This document shows, one piece after another, positions 55,361-64,000 of a stretch of DNA of 64,000 nucleotides. Origin of the DNA: Maribacter sp. MJ134 (lineage in GTDB: Bacteria > Bacteroidota > Bacteroidia > Flavobacteriales > Flavobacteriaceae); the NCBI RefSeq assembly GCF_003970695.1, contig NZ_CP034570.1, positions 2,232,001-2,296,000 of the forward strand. The letters run 5' to 3'. The notes under the pieces were generated by a model. It made no database searches, was not told where the DNA came from, and saw only the letters and a program-made list of their open reading frames with translations. The translations under genes were made by a program, and so were the position numbers. Numbering within the stretch: position 1 is the first letter of the stretch; every line of letters begins with the position of its first letter.

Positions 55361-55455
55361 CTTATTTAATTTACGATATCTATAACCAACTAGAAAACCT
55401 CTTAACCTTATAGTGCTTCGAAGGGTAGTACGGCGTGCTTAAATATAACAAACTA

Positions 55456-55486
55456 AAAAACGCTCCAAGAATATTGGAGCGTTTAT
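55456..55486 (-). terminator. Terminator of the exbB-exbD cluster
   Basis: AAACGCTCCAA and TTGGAGCGTTT form an 11-bp stem with a 5-nt loop; on the minus strand it continues with a T6 run. Confidence 0.85.
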
Positions 55487-55510
55487 ATAAGTTTGAAATG
55501 ATTAAATAAT

Positions 55511-55993
55511 CTACTGAAGGTTTCTAAAAGCGTCGCCTTCGTACGTAGTGTAATTTACTTTAAGTGCATTAACCTTTCGTAGTTCCTGCTTTATATCCGA
55601 TATAAGACCCATATTTGCGTTCTTATCTACTTTTAAAGAAGTAGTCAAAACGTTTTGAAGTTCTTGAGCCTTTTTAGCTCTCTCCATCAAGATATAGTCA
55701 CCGACCTCAGAAGGGTTCGCAAACTTATCGTTCAATTGTATTTTAGGCTCTGTTCCAAAGACCCTCTCATATTCTTTTGTTGGCTTACCAACATAAATAT
55801 AAATTACCCGATCTTTCTTTTCAAGCTTCTTTATTTCACTCGCGTTAGGGAGAACGTTCTCAACTTTTAGCGAACTATCCTTCATAACCGTTACCGTCAT
55901 AAAGAAAAATAAAAGCATAAATACAATGTCTGGAAGTGATGCCGTTGATACCGCAGGCACGTCTCCATCTTTTTTCTTTGCAAATTTTGACAT
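55511..55993 (-). CDS. exbD: ExbD/TolR family biopolymer transport protein (second copy)
   Basis: A 160-residue single-pass protein of the proton-driven TonB-type motor. The N-terminal helix TASLPDIVFMLLFFFMTVTVM carries the key Asp22, the proton site, and the rest is periplasmic. It lacks the inserted CxxC of its upstream paralogue. It ends the operon 20 bp after the other exbD and 35 bp past its stop lies a terminator. Placing two exbD genes behind one exbB is frequent in Bacteroidota. Confidence 0.9.
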   Translation of the reverse strand: MSKFAKKKDGDVPAVSTASLPDIVFMLLFFFMTVTVMKDSSLKVENVLPNASEIKKLEKKDRVIYIYVGKPTKEYERVFGTEPKIQLNDKFANPSEVGDYILMERAKKAQELQNVLTTSLKVDKNANMGLISDIKQELRKVNALKVNYTTYEGDAFRNLQ

Positions 55994-56013
55994 AGTGTTT
56001 TATTTATCGTTCG

Positions 56014-56637
56014 TTAATTAGATGAGGAGGTTTCCGCCTCAGAAAGCTTTTGTGGAAATAAATCCTGAATACGTTTTACTTTCTCCTTTAATTCTTCTTT
56101 GACATCATCAGAAGTTTCAGGATTCAAATACTCGGCTTCCATATCCGTAAAATCCTTTTTGAATAGACGTTGTGCTTCTCTATTACGTAAATCATTATAA
56201 GCACCTACGAGCTCGTTTTGAACAGTTATGTAAGTACTATATTTAGTTTCACGATCGTTCTTAAGAGAAATAATTGCCTTTGAAGGATTATCGGATGACG
56301 ATGCATCTCTCTTTCCCTTGCAATAGTTGCAATACTCTGGACTACCTGAAGGTGCTCCTCCGTTATCCAAAAAAGCTTTAGCCTTTTCACGAAGGTCTTT
56401 AAGCTCTATCAACTCATCATCAGCCAACAGCTGCCCGTTCTTGTTGATGTTTACCTGAAAGATATTCTTTTGTTTAATAACAACATCTGTATCGGGCGGT
56501 TCTATTGGAGGCAACATACGATCCAATCCTGCATCAGTTTCAATAGTAGTCGTTACCAAGAAAAAGATAAGTAATAGGAAAGCTATATCCGCCATGGAAC
56601 CAGCGCTAACTTCTGGTGCTCCTGCTCTTCTAGCCAT
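56014..56637 (-). CDS. exbD: ExbD/TolR family protein with periplasmic CxxC insertion
   Basis: A 207-residue paralogue. The membrane helix has the conserved Asp (AGSMADIAFLLLIFFLV, Asp17). In the periplasmic part an insertion (about residues 92-120) contains EYCNYCKGKRD with Cys103 and Cys106, not found in ordinary ExbD, and the C-terminus is a longer charged helix (VKEELKEKVKRIQDLF). The two cysteines may form a disulfide or bind metal. Other motor parts lie next to it: a four-helix protein 12 bp upstream and exbB. Confidence 0.9.
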   Translation of the reverse strand: MARRAGAPEVSAGSMADIAFLLLIFFLVTTTIETDAGLDRMLPPIEPPDTDVVIKQKNIFQVNINKNGQLLADDELIELKDLREKAKAFLDNGGAPSGSPEYCNYCKGKRDASSSDNPSKAIISLKNDRETKYSTYITVQNELVGAYNDLRNREAQRLFKKDFTDMEAEYLNPETSDDVKEELKEKVKRIQDLFPQKLSEAETSSSN

Positions 56638-56649
56638 AATTTTTGTTTT

Positions 56650-57081
56650 TTATTTACTGAACATATTTTTAATAGCTGGTATAATAAGAGAAGCTACAGC
56701 GATAATGGTCAAGAGAAAGAAAACATTCAATCCCATCCCAATCTTTTTCACTGTACTTTCATCTGACATAGCTAAAAATTCCGGATCAACATCCGTTCCG
56801 CTAGCCAACACATATGATATACCGACCACTAATAAAAAGCCTCCAATTACGAATAGGGTCTTTTTAAGACCTTGTGGATTAGAGAATAAATTTTTAAGTG
56901 TGAAAACCAAACTTACTACCACTGCAATTCCTAGTAGTATGTACGTAATGATGAACATTGCGTTCATTGCGCCACTTTGAGCAGCTTCCGCTACAGGCAT
57001 ATCTGAACTAGGCAATAAGTACCAAAGCAATGCGCTTACCACACCTATAACAATCAATGCTATTTTTATAATTTTTTGCAT
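56650..57081 (-). CDS. Small four-helix membrane protein of the ExbBD cluster
   Basis: 143 residues with four hydrophobic helices (about residues 5-22, 41-62, 74-93, 118-138). I do not recognise a family. Its fixed place between exbB and the two exbD genes suggests a partner or assembly factor for this motor. Confidence 0.75.
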   Translation of the reverse strand: MQKIIKIALIVIGVVSALLWYLLPSSDMPVAEAAQSGAMNAMFIITYILLGIAVVVSLVFTLKNLFSNPQGLKKTLFVIGGFLLVVGISYVLASGTDVDPEFLAMSDESTVKKIGMGLNVFFLLTIIAVASLIIPAIKNMFSK

Positions 57082-57106
57082 AATTTTTAGGTATTAAAGG
57101 TGCTAC

Positions 57107-57865
57107 TTATTTTTTGTGATCAACCAACATATCGATTAAAGTAATCGAAGAATCTTCCATATCATTAACGATGCTATCAATCTTAGCGATGATATAGTTA
57201 TAGAAAATTTGAAGGATAATAGCCGTAATCAAACCGAATACCGTTGTTAATAATGCCACTTGAATATCACCTGCAATAAGAGATGCACTTAAGTTACCAA
57301 CAGCTGCAATCTTCTGGAAGGCTTGAATCATACCAATTACGGTACCCATGAAACCAAGCATCGGTGCAATTGCGATAAACAAGGATAACCAAGAAACGTT
57401 TTTCTCTAGCTGCCCCATTTGAACGCCACCATAGGCTACAACCGCTTTCTCTGCAGACTCAATACTCTCACCTGCACGATCTAAACCTTGGTAATATATA
57501 GAAGCAACAGGTCCTTTTGTATTTCTACAAACTTCTTTAGCAGCCTCAACACCACCAGAAGCTAAAGCATCTTCTACTTGCTGCTTTAATTTAGAACTGT
57601 TCGTACTCGCCATATTAAGATATATGATTCTTTCTATAGCTACCGCTAAGCCGAGAATCAAACATAAAAGAACGATACCCATAAAACCGGCACCCCCTGT
57701 AATGAACATTTCCTTTAAAACTTGCGTAAATCCTTTTTCTGCCTCAGGAGCTGCATCTTGAACTAGCATTGCTGCAGTTGCCACCTTTGCACTTACCATA
57801 TTTGTACCTGCTACAAATGCCCCAGCAACTGCTAGGCTTGGGAATAATTTTTTCATTTTTTTCAA
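57107..57865 (-). CDS. exbB: MotA/TolQ/ExbB proton channel protein
   Basis: A 252-residue stator protein. The N-terminus (LFPSLAVAGAFVAGTNMVSAK) reads as a signal peptide or additional helix, followed by a hydrophilic segment and the three standard helices. The channel core is NVSWLSLFIAIAPMLGFMGTVIGMIQAF, and GDIQVALLTTVFGLITAIILQIFYN is the last helix, with the conserved Thr. With the two ExbD copies it should turn proton flow into force for outer-membrane work, for example TonB-dependent uptake. First gene of the cluster; an AT-rich leader with long A/T runs precedes it. Confidence 0.92.
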   Translation of the reverse strand: MKKMKKLFPSLAVAGAFVAGTNMVSAKVATAAMLVQDAAPEAEKGFTQVLKEMFITGGAGFMGIVLLCLILGLAVAIERIIYLNMASTNSSKLKQQVEDALASGGVEAAKEVCRNTKGPVASIYYQGLDRAGESIESAEKAVVAYGGVQMGQLEKNVSWLSLFIAIAPMLGFMGTVIGMIQAFQKIAAVGNLSASLIAGDIQVALLTTVFGLITAIILQIFYNYIIAKIDSIVNDMEDSSITLIDMLVDHKK

Positions 57866-57934
57866 ACTTAAATTAGTTAGTTAATAGGGTTAAAGATAAA
57901 AAAAAAACAATATAAAAAAAGTAAAATTTAATTG

Positions 57935-58022
57935 CAGAGAGGAAGGGATTCGAACCCTCGATACCCTTTTGGGGTATACACACTTTCCAGGCGTGCGCCT
58001 TCGACCACTCGGCCACCTCTCT
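57935..58022 (-). tRNA. tRNA-Ser (anticodon GGA)
   Basis: An 88-nt class II tRNA: acceptor stem AGAGAGG/CCTCTCT, D arm GCCGAGTGGTCGAAGGC, anticodon loop CTGGAAA, long variable arm (GATACCC-type stem), T loop GGTTCGAATCC and discriminator G. CCA is not encoded. Confidence 0.95.
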
Positions 58023-58093
58023 AAAATTAGTCTTTTTTAAGGTTGGGCAAATAACAAAAAAAATATTGGTTTAAGAAATTAAACAGGTTAATT

Positions 58094-59125
58094 TTAGTGC
58101 ATTTCGCCACGTAGAGCAGTCTCGAACACCGTTTTAAACAGGGCGTTGGACACATCACTTCCCAGCATGTACATCGCCTTCGTTACAGCTGCCTCCGTTG
58201 TAATATCCTTACCACTAACAACTTGCAATTTTTTTAGCTGTGTACTTGTCTCGTATTGCCCCATTAACACACTACCTCCAGAGCACTGGGTAACGTTGAT
58301 TATATGAAGGCCATTTTTTATGGCCGCTCTTAAGCGCTCAATGAACCAATCCTCGGTAGGGGCATTTCCCGATCCATACGTTTCAATAACAAGAACACGC
58401 AATCCCTCTGTTCTAAGAATACTATCCAAAACACGAAAATTGATACCGGGAAAAATCTTTAGAACAGCAACATTTTCGTCCATCTGCTTGTGGAACTTTA
58501 TCTTATTGTTCTTCTTAAGGGGTAATAGATATTCCCTAAAAACATTCAAATGCACCCCGGACTCAACTAAATGCGGATAATTTAATGAAGCAAATGCCTG
58601 AAAATGTTCGGCATTTATTTTGGTTGTTCTGTTCCCTCGGTAAAGTTTGTACTCAAAATACAGACCCACTTCTCTAATTACCGGACGGCCTCTTTCTTGT
58701 AATGCCGCAATCTGAATAGAAGTAATTAAATTTTCCTTGGCATCCGTTCTCAAATCACCTATCGGTAATTGTGACCCCGTCAAAATCACCGGCTTCGAGA
58801 GGTTTTCCAGCAAAAAGCTCAAGGCAGAAGCGGTGTAACTCATAGTGTCACTACCGTGCAAAACAACAAAGCCGTGATGCGAATCGTAGTGAGCCTCAAT
58901 GATTTCTACAATTCTTATCCAATCTGAAATTTGCATATCAGAGGAATCAATAGGGGCTTCAAAAGAAACCGTATCTATACTGCAGTCCAATTGATTCAAT
59001 TCAGGTATGTTGTTCAGCAACTTATCAAAGTTAAACGCCTTAAGTGCTCCCGACTTATAGTCTTTGACCATACCTATGGTTCCCCCGGTATAAATCAAAA
59101 GGATGTTTTTATCATTAGCGGCCAT
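58094..59125 (-). CDS. ansA: Type I L-asparaginase
   Basis: A cytoplasmic amidase hydrolysing asparagine to aspartate and ammonia; 343 residues. The nucleophilic Thr lies in YTGGTIGM (Thr16) and the second catalytic Thr in VLHGSDTMSYTASAL. There is no signal peptide, as in type I enzymes. Later landmarks are GSQLPIGDLRTDAKENL and ETYGSGNAP. It lies 19 bp downstream of tatD in the same orientation. Confidence 0.93.
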   Translation of the reverse strand: MAANDKNILLIYTGGTIGMVKDYKSGALKAFNFDKLLNNIPELNQLDCSIDTVSFEAPIDSSDMQISDWIRIVEIIEAHYDSHHGFVVLHGSDTMSYTASALSFLLENLSKPVILTGSQLPIGDLRTDAKENLITSIQIAALQERGRPVIREVGLYFEYKLYRGNRTTKINAEHFQAFASLNYPHLVESGVHLNVFREYLLPLKKNNKIKFHKQMDENVAVLKIFPGINFRVLDSILRTEGLRVLVIETYGSGNAPTEDWFIERLRAAIKNGLHIINVTQCSGGSVLMGQYETSTQLKKLQVVSGKDITTEAAVTKAMYMLGSDVSNALFKTVFETALRGEMH

Positions 59126-59144
59126 AATTCTCTAATTTAGTACG

Positions 59145-59912
59145 TTAGACCCCGAAGACCAGTTTTGAGTTATTCGTTGTAATCTCAGCAATCTCTGCCT
59201 CCTCCTTTTTATAGATTAACGCCACCTTCTCCAGTACATGTAGCAAATAGGCGCTTTCATTACGTTTACCCCTGTAAGGCTTAGGAGCCAAATAAGGGGC
59301 GTCTGTTTCTAAAATGATATGACTTAAGTCTATTTTTTCTAAGAATGTATCAATTTTTCCATTTTTAAAGGTGACAACACCTCCTATACCCAATTTAAAG
59401 TTATAGGATATTGCTTTTTGGGCTTGTTCCAATGTACCTGTAAAACAGTGGAATATGCCATAAAGATTCTCTCCTTTCTCTTCTTCAAGAATCTCAAAAA
59501 TTTCATCGAAAGCTTCCCTACAGTGAATAACTATGGGCAGTTTGTGCTTCTTGGCCAATTTTATCTGATATCGGAACGCATCTTGCTGTTGCCTTAAAAA
59601 TGTCTTATCCCAATATAAATCTATTCCAATCTCCCCCACGGCGCAAAAATCGTGTGCCGTGATCATTTCTTCCACATGCGCCAGCTCTTCCTTATAGTTC
59701 TCCTTAACATGGGTAGGGTGCAAACCCATCATAAGAAACATATTTTCTGGATAAGTTCGTTTTAAATCCATCATGCGTTGGGTGTAGGTAGAATCGATTG
59801 CAGGAATAAAAAAACGCTCTACACCTTGGGAAATGGCGTTTTCAATAACGGTTTCTCTATCATCATCAAAAGCCTCACTATATAAATGCGTATGTGTATC
59901 CGTAAGTATCAT
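59145..59912 (-). CDS. tatD: TatD family metal-dependent hydrolase (DNase)
   Basis: A TIM-barrel metallohydrolase of 255 residues. Metal ligands are visible: TDTHTHLY (residues 4-11), VGEIGIDLYWDK, VIHCREAF, FHCFTG and ETDAPYL. TatD proteins act as 3'-5' exonucleases or quality-control factors; the precise role here is not known. A -7 element stands only four bases from the ATG. Likely cotranscribed with ansA. Confidence 0.95.
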   Translation of the reverse strand: MILTDTHTHLYSEAFDDDRETVIENAISQGVERFFIPAIDSTYTQRMMDLKRTYPENMFLMMGLHPTHVKENYKEELAHVEEMITAHDFCAVGEIGIDLYWDKTFLRQQQDAFRYQIKLAKKHKLPIVIHCREAFDEIFEILEEEKGENLYGIFHCFTGTLEQAQKAISYNFKLGIGGVVTFKNGKIDTFLEKIDLSHIILETDAPYLAPKPYRGKRNESAYLLHVLEKVALIYKKEEAEIAEITTNNSKLVFGV

Positions 59913-59916
59913 ACCG

Positions 59917-59924
59917 CAAAAATA
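59917..59924 (-). promoter_or_regulatory. Candidate -7 element of tatD-ansA, next to the start codon
   Basis: Minus-strand TATTTTTG lies four bases before the ATG at 59912. If it is a promoter, the mRNA would begin at the start codon. No TTG at -33. Confidence 0.35.
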
Positions 59925-60011
59925 GGTTTATCTTTACAGATTAAATTATAAGTCCGGTCAAGAATTTGAGAGATTCTGGACCATTGTTTTAAAAAGCAAA
60001 TCGAAAGACGT

Positions 60012-60458
60012 ATGTCAAGATTATATAAATTCCTGAAGAAAAAGAATTTTATTAGAACCAATTTAAAGCTCACCGGCACCAATCATATTGAGGTAACGGC
60101 CAAAATAAACGGTATAAAAGGCCGGTTTATTTTAGATACAGGAGCATCTAACACCTGCGTAGGCTTTGATAAAATCGAGTATTTTAACCTGAAATCAAAA
60201 TCCTCGGATATTAAGGCAGCAGGCGCAGGAGCTTCCAATATGAAAACACTGCTATCAAAAAAAAACAACATACAAATTGGTAAATGGAGGATGAAAAAGC
60301 TAAAGATTGTACTTTTTGATTTGAACCATGTCAATGAAGCCCTAACCTCTCAAAATGCTGCTCCTGTAGACGGTATAATAGGTGCCGATGTATTAAAAAA
60401 GGGAAAAGCCGTAATCGATTACCATCAAAAAAATGTATATCTCAAGAAGATAAAATAG
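60012..60458 (+). CDS. Retropepsin-like aspartic protease
   Basis: 148 residues with the single-domain fold of retroviral-type aspartic proteases: catalytic DTGAS at 42-46 (RFILDTGASNTCV), a flap-like AAGAGASNMKT and the hydrophobic GIIGADVL near residue 125. One such domain supplies half of the active site, so it must work as a homodimer. No signal peptide; the N-terminus is basic (KKKNFIRTN). Substrate unknown. Divergent from tatD; it converges on sucB with a shared terminator. Confidence 0.88.
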   Translation: MSRLYKFLKKKNFIRTNLKLTGTNHIEVTAKINGIKGRFILDTGASNTCVGFDKIEYFNLKSKSSDIKAAGAGASNMKTLLSKKNNIQIGKWRMKKLKIVLFDLNHVNEALTSQNAAPVDGIIGADVLKKGKAVIDYHQKNVYLKKIK

Positions 60459-60480
60459 TTCGTTTTGCCCTTAGCATAAT

Positions 60481-60517
60481 ATAAAAGCCTTTTCCCATAT
60501 TCGGAAAAGGCTTTTAT
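60481..60517. terminator. Bidirectional terminator between the aspartic protease and sucB
   Basis: ATAAAAGCCTTTTCC and GGAAAAGGCTTTTAT form a perfect 15-bp stem with a 7-nt loop; the A/T runs at both ends serve either direction. Confidence 0.88.
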
Positions 60518-60539
60518 AATTTATGATAAAGAATGTTTT

Positions 60540-61757
60540 TTACATCTCCAAAGCTTTCTTCACATTACCGTCCATCAATAATTCTTCTGGATTTTCCAAG
60601 GCCTCTTTAACAGCAACTAGAAAGCCCACAGATTCCTTACCATCAATAATTCTATGGTCATAGGATAAAGCTACATACATGATAGGGGCTATTGCTATTA
60701 AACCATCTTTAGCTATTGGTCTTTCCACAATGTTATGCATTCCAAGAATGGCACTTTGAGGCGGGTTGATTATTGGAGTGGACAACATGGAACCAAACAC
60801 ACCTCCATTAGTTATGGTAAACGTACCACCGGTCATCTCATCTACGGTAATTTCTCCTTCTCTTGCACGAATAGCCAGTCGTTTCACTTCTGATTCCACT
60901 CCTCTAAAGGATAAATTCTCGGCATTTCGTATTACGGGAACCATAAGCCCTTTTGGACCTGAAACCGCTATACTGATATCACAAAAATCATAAGAAATCA
61001 TTTCTTTACCGTCTATCATTGAATTCACAGCAGGATACATTTCCAATGCTCTGACAACCGCCTTTGTAAAGAATGACATAAAGCCTAATCCAACCCCGTG
61101 TTTCTCTTTAAAAGCTTCTTTATATTCTTTTCGCAAAGCAAAGATTGGAGACATATCTACTTCATTGAAAGTCGTCAACATTGCCGTTTCGTTCTTAGCC
61201 GCAACCAAACGCTCTGCTACCTTTCTGCGAAGCATAGAGAGTTTGGACCGCGTTTCACCACGATTTCCCCCAGAAACCGGAGAACCCATTGACGGAACGG
61301 CATTAACCGCATCTTCTTTGGTAATTCTGCCATCTCTCCCGGTACCCTTAACGGTTTTGGAGTCCACACCTTTTTCCTCCATTATTTTCTTCGCAGCAGG
61401 CGAAGCACTTCCCGTAGCATAGGACTCTTTTGCGGCAGGTGCCGCTTTCGGGGCCGGCTTCTCTTCTTTAACCTCTTCCTTTGGAGCTTCGGCCTTGCTG
61501 CTCTTATCATCTGCTTTTGCTGCACTTGTATCTATCAAACACACCACCGCTCCCACTTCAACCGCATCACCTACTTCAGCCTTTAAGGTTATCGTTCCGC
61601 TTGCTTCCGCTGGTAATTCCAAGGTAGCCTTATCCGAGTCTACTTCTGCTATCGCCTGGTCTTTTTCTACATAATCACCATCTTCTACCAACCATTCCGC
61701 GATTTCAACTTCCGTTATGGACTCTCCTGGAGAGGGAACTTTCATTTCTAGAATCAT
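60540..61757 (-). CDS. sucB: 2-oxoglutarate dehydrogenase E2 (dihydrolipoyllysine succinyltransferase)
   Basis: Core of the 2-oxoglutarate dehydrogenase complex, transferring succinyl groups to CoA. The 405 residues hold one lipoyl domain (lipoylated Lys43 in [11 protein letters not shown]), a Lys/Ala/Pro-rich linker (about 80-110), the E1/E3-binding domain ([29 protein letters not shown]) and the catalytic domain with [13 protein letters not shown] near the C-terminus. It starts 22 bp after sucA. The gene order sucA-sucB matches a shared TCA-cycle transcript. Confidence 0.97.
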   Translation of the reverse strand: MILEMKVPSPGESITEVEIAEWLVEDGDYVEKDQAIAEVDSDKATLELPAEASGTITLKAEVGDAVEVGAVVCLIDTSAAKADDKSSKAEAPKEEVKEEKPAPKAAPAAKESYATGSASPAAKKIMEEKGVDSKTVKGTGRDGRITKEDAVNAVPSMGSPVSGGNRGETRSKLSMLRRKVAERLVAAKNETAMLTTFNEVDMSPIFALRKEYKEAFKEKHGVGLGFMSFFTKAVVRALEMYPAVNSMIDGKEMISYDFCDISIAVSGPKGLMVPVIRNAENLSFRGVESEVKRLAIRAREGEITVDEMTGGTFTITNGGVFGSMLSTPIINPPQSAILGMHNIVERPIAKDGLIAIAPIMYVALSYDHRIIDGKESVGFLVAVKEALENPEELLMDGNVKKALEM

Positions 61758-61779
61758 TCTTCCTATAATTTGATTTATT

Positions 61780-64000
61780 CTACTTCTTTTTTGGTTTTGT
61801 CATGTTGTCCTTGGTCTTATCAAAGACATAATCTATCACTTGCTGATGCCGTGCCTTGCTGCGCACCGAACTTCCTGCGGCAGGCGCTGCATAAAAACGT
61901 CTTGATGCCACCCTGAAACTACCAGCCTCGGCATAGTGCATCATAATATGGCTCCATGCCCCCATATTCCTAGGTTCTTCCTGTGCCCAGACCACGTCAT
62001 TCGCATTTTTGTATTTTGCGGTAATTTCCTTCATTTTTTGTTCCGGTAAAGGAAATAACTGCTCTACCCGTACCAAGGCTACATCATTCCTATTCAGCTC
62101 TTCCCTAGCAGCAAGCAAATCATAATAAAATTTTCCAGTACAAAAGACCAAGCTTTTAACCTTTTTCTTATCCGCGCCTTCATCATCTATTACTTCTTTA
62201 AAAGCTCCGTTAGCCAAGTCGTCTGCGGAAGACACCGCCTTAGGATGCCTTAATAGACTTTTTGGTGTAAATATGATTAAAGGTTTTCTGAAATTGGCCT
62301 TCATTTGGCGACGTAAAATATGAAACATCTGTGCCGGAGTGGTAACGTCTGCAATATACATGTTGTCTTTTGCACACAACTGCAAGTAACGTTCCATCCT
62401 AGCCGAAGAATGCTCGGCTCCCTGACCTTCGTAACCATGTGGCAGGAGCATAACCAGGCCATTCTGTAATTTCCATTTATCTTCTGCAGCAGATATGTAT
62501 TGGTCTATCATAATTTGGGCTCCGTTACTGAAATCCCCAAACTGAGCCTCCCATATGGTCAAGGTATTCGGATTGGCCATAGCATATCCATAATCAAACC
62601 CTACCACGCCGTACTCTGACAAAAGCGAATTGTATATCTGAAATCTACCCTGTTTATCGGACAGATGATTGAGCAGCAATACTTCTTCCTCACTCTCCTC
62701 TACTTTCATGACCGCATGACGATGTGAAAAAGTACCTCTTTCCACATCCTGTCCGGACATCCTAACTCCGAAACCTTCCTCAAGCAATGTACCATAGGCC
62801 AATAATTCTCCCATGGCCCAATCTAGTTTATCGGTCTCGAAGAACATTTTCTTCCTATCTCTAACTAACTTCTCGACCTTTCTCAAAAATTTCTTTCCTT
62901 CCGGTAGCTCGGTTATGGTCTTAGCAATAGCGGTAAGCTTCTTTTTATCGAATTTGGTATCAACAGCATCCATCATCTCCCATTCCCTAACATTGGAAAA
63001 ACCTTTCCACTCATCTGCCATAAAAGGGGTAATCACCGTCTTGTCCTCTTTTCTAGAATCTTCCAGCTTCTCCTCTAAAGCTTCTTTATATTGCTTTTCC
63101 AATTCAGAAACATAACCATCATCGATAACACCTTCACTTATCAATTTTTCGGCATAAATGTCTCTGGGGTTTTTGTGCTTAGCGATGGCCTTGTATAATT
63201 TTGGTTGCGTAAAGCGAGGTTCATCACCTTCATTATGTCCATACTTTCTATAACCCAATAAATCGATAAAAACATCACGCTCAAAACGCATTCTGTATTC
63301 CAAGGCGAATAGCGAGGCATGTACTACCGCCTCCGCATCATCCGCATTAACGTGCAATACAGGGCTCAACGTAACTTTGGCCACATCTGTACAATAGGTA
63401 GAAGATCTAGCGTCTAAATAATTGGTGGTAAAACCAATTTGATTGTTTACGACAATATGAATAGTACCTCCTGTTTTATAACCGTCCAAATTTGCCATCT
63501 GCACCACTTCATAAACCAGTCCCTGACCCGCAATTGCAGCATCTCCGTGAACTACTATAGGTAAGACTTTAGAAAAGTTATCTGCAAAATTAGCATCTTG
63601 TTTAGCTCTGGCAATACCTTCGACAACTGCCCCAACGGTTTCCAAATGCGATGGGTTCGGAGCAATATTCATCTTTATTTTATTCCCATTATCGGACATT
63701 CTATCCGATGTCCAACCCAAATGATACTTTACATCACCATCAAAAATCTCCTGCTCGTAATCCTTTCCGTCGAATTCACTGAAAATATCCTTGGCGGACT
63801 TTCCGAAAATATTGGTGAGTACGTTTAACCGTCCCCTATGTGCCATACCCATGACAAATTGCTCTACTCCCATCTCGGCAGCCCTCTCTACAATGGCATC
63901 CAAACCAGGGATTAGCGATTCGTTCCCTTCTAGTGAAAAGCGTTTCTGACCAACATATTTGGTATGCAAAAATCCTTCAAAGGAAACTGCCTGATTCAAT
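61780..64000 (-). CDS. sucA: 2-oxoglutarate dehydrogenase E1 component (5' part outside the window)
   Basis: Thiamine-diphosphate-dependent decarboxylase of the TCA cycle. About 739 C-terminal residues of the usual 900-950 are present; the reading frame is open to the right edge, so no start codon lies in the window. Landmarks are [38 protein letters not shown] with [10 protein letters not shown] for ThDP/Mg binding, the [12 protein letters not shown] stretch and [16 protein letters not shown]. It is the expected partner of sucB. Confidence 0.97.
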   Translation of the reverse strand, partial: LNQAVSFEGFLHTKYVGQKRFSLEGNESLIPGLDAIVERAAEMGVEQFVMGMAHRGRLNVLTNIFGKSAKDIFSEFDGKDYEQEIFDGDVKYHLGWTSDRMSDNGNKIKMNIAPNPSHLETVGAVVEGIARAKQDANFADNFSKVLPIVVHGDAAIAGQGLVYEVVQMANLDGYKTGGTIHIVVNNQIGFTTNYLDARSSTYCTDVAKVTLSPVLHVNADDAEAVVHASLFALEYRMRFERDVFIDLLGYRKYGHNEGDEPRFTQPKLYKAIAKHKNPRDIYAEKLISEGVIDDGYVSELEKQYKEALEEKLEDSRKEDKTVITPFMADEWKGFSNVREWEMMDAVDTKFDKKKLTAIAKTITELPEGKKFLRKVEKLVRDRKKMFFETDKLDWAMGELLAYGTLLEEGFGVRMSGQDVERGTFSHRHAVMKVEESEEEVLLLNHLSDKQGRFQIYNSLLSEYGVVGFDYGYAMANPNTLTIWEAQFGDFSNGAQIMIDQYISAAEDKWKLQNGLVMLLPHGYEGQGAEHSSARMERYLQLCAKDNMYIADVTTPAQMFHILRRQMKANFRKPLIIFTPKSLLRHPKAVSSADDLANGAFKEVIDDEGADKKKVKSLVFCTGKFYYDLLAAREELNRNDVALVRVEQLFPLPEQKMKEITAKYKNANDVVWAQEEPRNMGAWSHIMMHYAEAGSFRVASRRFYAAPAAGSSVRSKARHQQVIDYVFDKTKDNMTKPKKK

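Noticed and set aside
1..64000. CRISPR array, prophage, insertion sequence or defence system
   Set aside because: I looked for direct repeats with spacers, transposases, integrases, phage genes and known defence genes and found none; the window is core genome.

Overview
The window is a gene-dense, low-to-moderate G+C stretch of chromosomal core from a member of the Bacteroidota, almost certainly a flavobacterium (Flavobacteriaceae-like). The pointers are an alternative complex III (ActABCDEF) followed by aa3 oxidase genes, promoters of the TTG-N19-TAnnTTTG type, A-rich translation starts, a type IX secretion C-terminal sorting domain, a DUF2723 membrane protein, a ribosomal protein S2 with an added C-terminal module, and the typical flavobacterial order rimP-nusA-infB, rplM-rpsI-rpsB-tsf and pyrH-frr. 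I see no phage, insertion sequence, CRISPR array or defence island. Nearly everything is housekeeping.

Layout. 1-6.5 kb (minus strand): a malic enzyme cut by the window edge, an MFS sugar transporter, and a tight ruvB-cytochrome P450-queG operon. 6.6-9.7 kb: an acyl-CoA oxidase-like gene (+) converging on a DUF2807 protein (-). 9.8-21.6 kb (-): one long respiratory operon, actA-actB-actC-actD-actE-actF-ctaC-ctaD, ending in a clear terminator. 21.8-26.8 kb: a small SPOR protein (+), then rimP-nusA-infB (-) behind a consensus promoter and a leader hairpin. 26.9-29.8 kb: a CPA-type antiporter, two small hypotheticals, and tRNA-Gln with an unusual tandem array of tRNA 3' ends plus terminators behind it. 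30-36.8 kb: DUF2723 protein, a thioredoxin-fold protein without cysteines, a metallophosphoesterase, cutC and a glycosylasparaginase. 36.8-41.5 kb: polA and three poorly characterised genes. 41.8-48.5 kb: translation genes rplM-rpsI, rpsB-tsf and pyrH-frr, with an M61 peptidase between. 48.7-54.7 kb (+): an RND/MMPL exporter, asnS, rpoN and a PAP2-like membrane protein. 54.7-57.9 kb (-): an ExbB/ExbD/ExbD motor cluster and an outer-membrane barrel. 57.9-64 kb: tRNA-Ser, ansA-tatD, a retropepsin-like protease, and sucB-sucA (sucA is cut by the right edge).

Functionally the window joins the respiratory chain (2-oxoglutarate dehydrogenase, malic enzyme, quinol oxidation by ACIII, aa3 oxidase) with the translation apparatus. 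The most interesting signals are small: the same helix-hairpin-helix tail on two unrelated proteins (ActC and ribosomal protein S2), the 114-bp tandem repeat built from tRNA-Gln 3' ends, a perfect hairpin in the rimP leader, a periplasmic CxxC in one ExbD, and a cysteine-free thioredoxin.
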